The position numbers and the translations under genes are program-made. Shown here in pieces: positions 62,840-64,000 of a stretch of 64,000 bases of DNA. The notes under the pieces are model-generated. The model did no database searches. It had not been told where the DNA came from and saw only the letters and a program-made list of their open reading frames with translations. Origin of the DNA: Gemmatimonadales bacterium UBA2989. GTDB taxonomy: Bacteria > Gemmatimonadota > Gemmatimonadetes > Longimicrobiales > Gaopeijiaceae. Position 1 is the stretch's first letter; every line of letters starts with the position of its first letter. Location of the stretch: positions 1-64,000 of the forward strand of contig DEAF01000025.1 in NCBI GenBank assembly GCA_002346625.1, read 5' to 3'.

Positions 62840-63065
62840 ATCTTCAGAGCTTTTTCTTGGCCCAGAGCTAACTCTTAAGGACCGGTAAAATCAAGGATCC
62901 AAAGATATCCGAGACCGCAAACCAAGGTCAAGCCCATACTTATTTCCAGCACATGGTCTCTGTGACGTACAAGGGTAAAATTGACTTTTCCACACAAGGA
63001 TTCTAGCGTGCTTGCCCATCCTCTCAATTAAGCTTTACGACTATCTAGATATTTCAGGGGAATAC
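62840..63065. other. rpmH-dnaA divergent spacer, possible replication-origin or dnaA control region
   Basis: This 226-base region lies between rpmH and dnaA, a classic oriC or dnaA-control location. One match to a DnaA box (TTWTNCACA form) is at 62986-62994 (TTTTCCACA). I see no cluster of boxes and no clear AT-rich unwinding stretch, so oriC may be elsewhere, for example on the far side of dnaA or near parS. Promoters for rpmH and dnaA must lie here. Confidence 0.5.
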
Positions 63066-64000
63066 ATGGAGTTTACTGCCGAAGATCTGTGGTCAAGGGT
63101 TCTTGAAGAAGCCCAGGCCCACCTTAAAGAGCAGACATATCGTACTTGGCTAAAAGATACGGTAGTTGTAGGTCTTACCGATTCTGATCTTTTAGTGGAG
63201 GCACCTAGCCAATTTCATGTTGAGTGGCTAGAGGATAAGTATGGAGTCCTTTTGGCAGATGTGATTAGAAAAATTTTAGGGCGCCCTCTTAATCTTAGGA
63301 TCGAGTGTGGGGGGGCCGCTTCGCCCGTGCCCGTGCCGAACATTGAGCTTGCTACTGGGACCAGCAGTTCTCCTACACCTAAGTTTCCGTCCGAAATCTT
63401 GCCGCCATCTTTTTTGAACAAGCGATACACATTCGACCGTTTCGTTGTTGGGGATAACTCCAGGCTTGCGGTTGCGGCTTGTCAGGCAGTAGCTCAAGAT
63501 CCAGCCCGAATGTATAACCCCCTCTTCCTTTACGGTGGGGTTGGTCTGGGGAAAACCCACCTTATGCATGCAACCGGAAATGCCATCAGCAAGGAAGCGC
63601 CCTCTAGTCGAACTGTCTACTTGTCCGCAGAGCAGTTTACAAACGATCTTGTGGGAGCTATCCAAAAAGGAACCACAGCCCAATTCCGACAATTATATCG
63701 TCAGGCAGATTTATTGCTTGTTGATGATGTTCAGTTTTTGGAAGGAAAAGAAAGAACCCAAGAAGAGTTTTTCTATACATTTAACGCCCTATATGACGCC
63801 CGCAAACAGATTGTCCTTACTAGCGATCGTCCGCCAAAAGAAATTCCAGGCCTTGAAGAGCGACTTGTTTCTCGTTTCGAGTGGGGATTGGTGGCTGACA
63901 TCAAACAACCAGATTACGAAACCCGCATGGCTATTCTGATTAAGAAGGCAGCTGACGATAATTTAACCCTCGAACATAATGTAATCGATCTAATTGCTCG
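63066..64000 (+). CDS. dnaA: Chromosomal replication initiator DnaA (partial, runs off the right edge)
   Basis: DnaA binds oriC and opens the DNA for replication. The visible part (311 codons) has domain I (LWSRVLEEAQAHLKEQTYRTWL, 8-29), a short variable linker rich in Pro/Ser (about 79-114), and domain III beginning YTFDRFVVGDNSRLA with Walker A LYGGVGLGKTHLMHA (about 154-168), Walker B LLLVDDVQFLEG and LTSDRPPKEIPGLEERLVSRFEWGL. The C-terminal DNA-binding domain is outside the window. AGGGGA lies just before the ATG. Only one DnaA box is seen upstream. Confidence 0.97.
   Translation, partial: MEFTAEDLWSRVLEEAQAHLKEQTYRTWLKDTVVVGLTDSDLLVEAPSQFHVEWLEDKYGVLLADVIRKILGRPLNLRIECGGAASPVPVPNIELATGTSSSPTPKFPSEILPPSFLNKRYTFDRFVVGDNSRLAVAACQAVAQDPARMYNPLFLYGGVGLGKTHLMHATGNAISKEAPSSRTVYLSAEQFTNDLVGAIQKGTTAQFRQLYRQADLLLVDDVQFLEGKERTQEEFFYTFNALYDARKQIVLTSDRPPKEIPGLEERLVSRFEWGLVADIKQPDYETRMAILIKKAADDNLTLEHNVIDLIA

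Overview
The window is a dense bacterial chromosome segment with moderate GC, about 65 protein genes, three tRNA genes, and no rRNA, phage, insertion sequence or CRISPR signal. It ends in the replication-origin neighbourhood: rpmH-rnpA-yidD-yidC-mnmE-mnmG-parA-parB on the minus strand, a perfect parS palindrome between parA and mnmG, and the start of dnaA running the other way off the right edge. Several features suggest a Gram-negative, probably marine member of the Gemmatimonadota or a neighbouring phylum: a DUF5916 outer-membrane protein, TonB-plug-type receptors, LVIVD and NHL secreted propellers, a secreted PIG-L deacetylase, a plant/Chlamydia-type FabI and a Thermus-type seven-iron ferredoxin. 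The phylum is an inference from gene content, not from a search.

Layout. 1-9.1 kb: tRNA-Ile and an envelope/secreted block (NHL propeller, ApbE flavinyltransferase, small lipoproteins and membrane proteins, LVIVD propeller, cupredoxin, DUF5916 barrel). 9.1-17 kb: metabolic genes (alpha/beta hydrolase, cobalamin adenosyltransferase, ferredoxin, M20 peptidase, bacilliredoxin, DUF1460 lipoprotein, thiolase, MDR dehydrogenase) and one short unlisted membrane-protein frame with a strong ribosome site but an ATT start. 17-23.4 kb: a complete SUF iron-sulfur operon, sufC-sufB-sufD-Rieske ferredoxin-sufS-sufU-ogt, with a Fur-like box upstream. 23.4-32.4 kb: YbjQ, a class V PLP enzyme coupled to a secreted amidohydrolase, then ligA, a Ca/Na antiporter, fabI and a class III aminotransferase. 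32.5-32.8 kb: tRNA-Glu, tRNA-Val and a textbook terminator. 32.8-44.1 kb: an NSS transporter, a coupled PIG-L/small membrane protein/SSS symporter set, queG, another class V PLP enzyme, MazG-like, MDR and queE. 44.1-53.6 kb: gyrA, a CPBP protease, a group II decarboxylase, a TonB receptor with a MIP18-type Fe-S factor, and Nif3. 53.7-64 kb: bactofilin, an M23 peptidase, parB, parA, and the origin cluster.

How it works together. Iron-sulfur biology recurs: SUF, the MIP18 factor, ferredoxin, Rieske protein, QueG and QueE. The two best palindromes with GATAAT/ATTATC halves lie in front of sufC and between queG and its divergent neighbour, so a Fur-family regulon is a testable idea. tRNA wobble modification is also well represented (MnmE, MnmG, QueE, QueG). 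I found no clear-cut new defence or mobile system. The best candidates for something undescribed are the ATT-start membrane microprotein, the PIG-L/51-aa/SSS operon, the Fur-like palindromes, and unassigned small genes beside queE and cobalamin adenosyltransferase.
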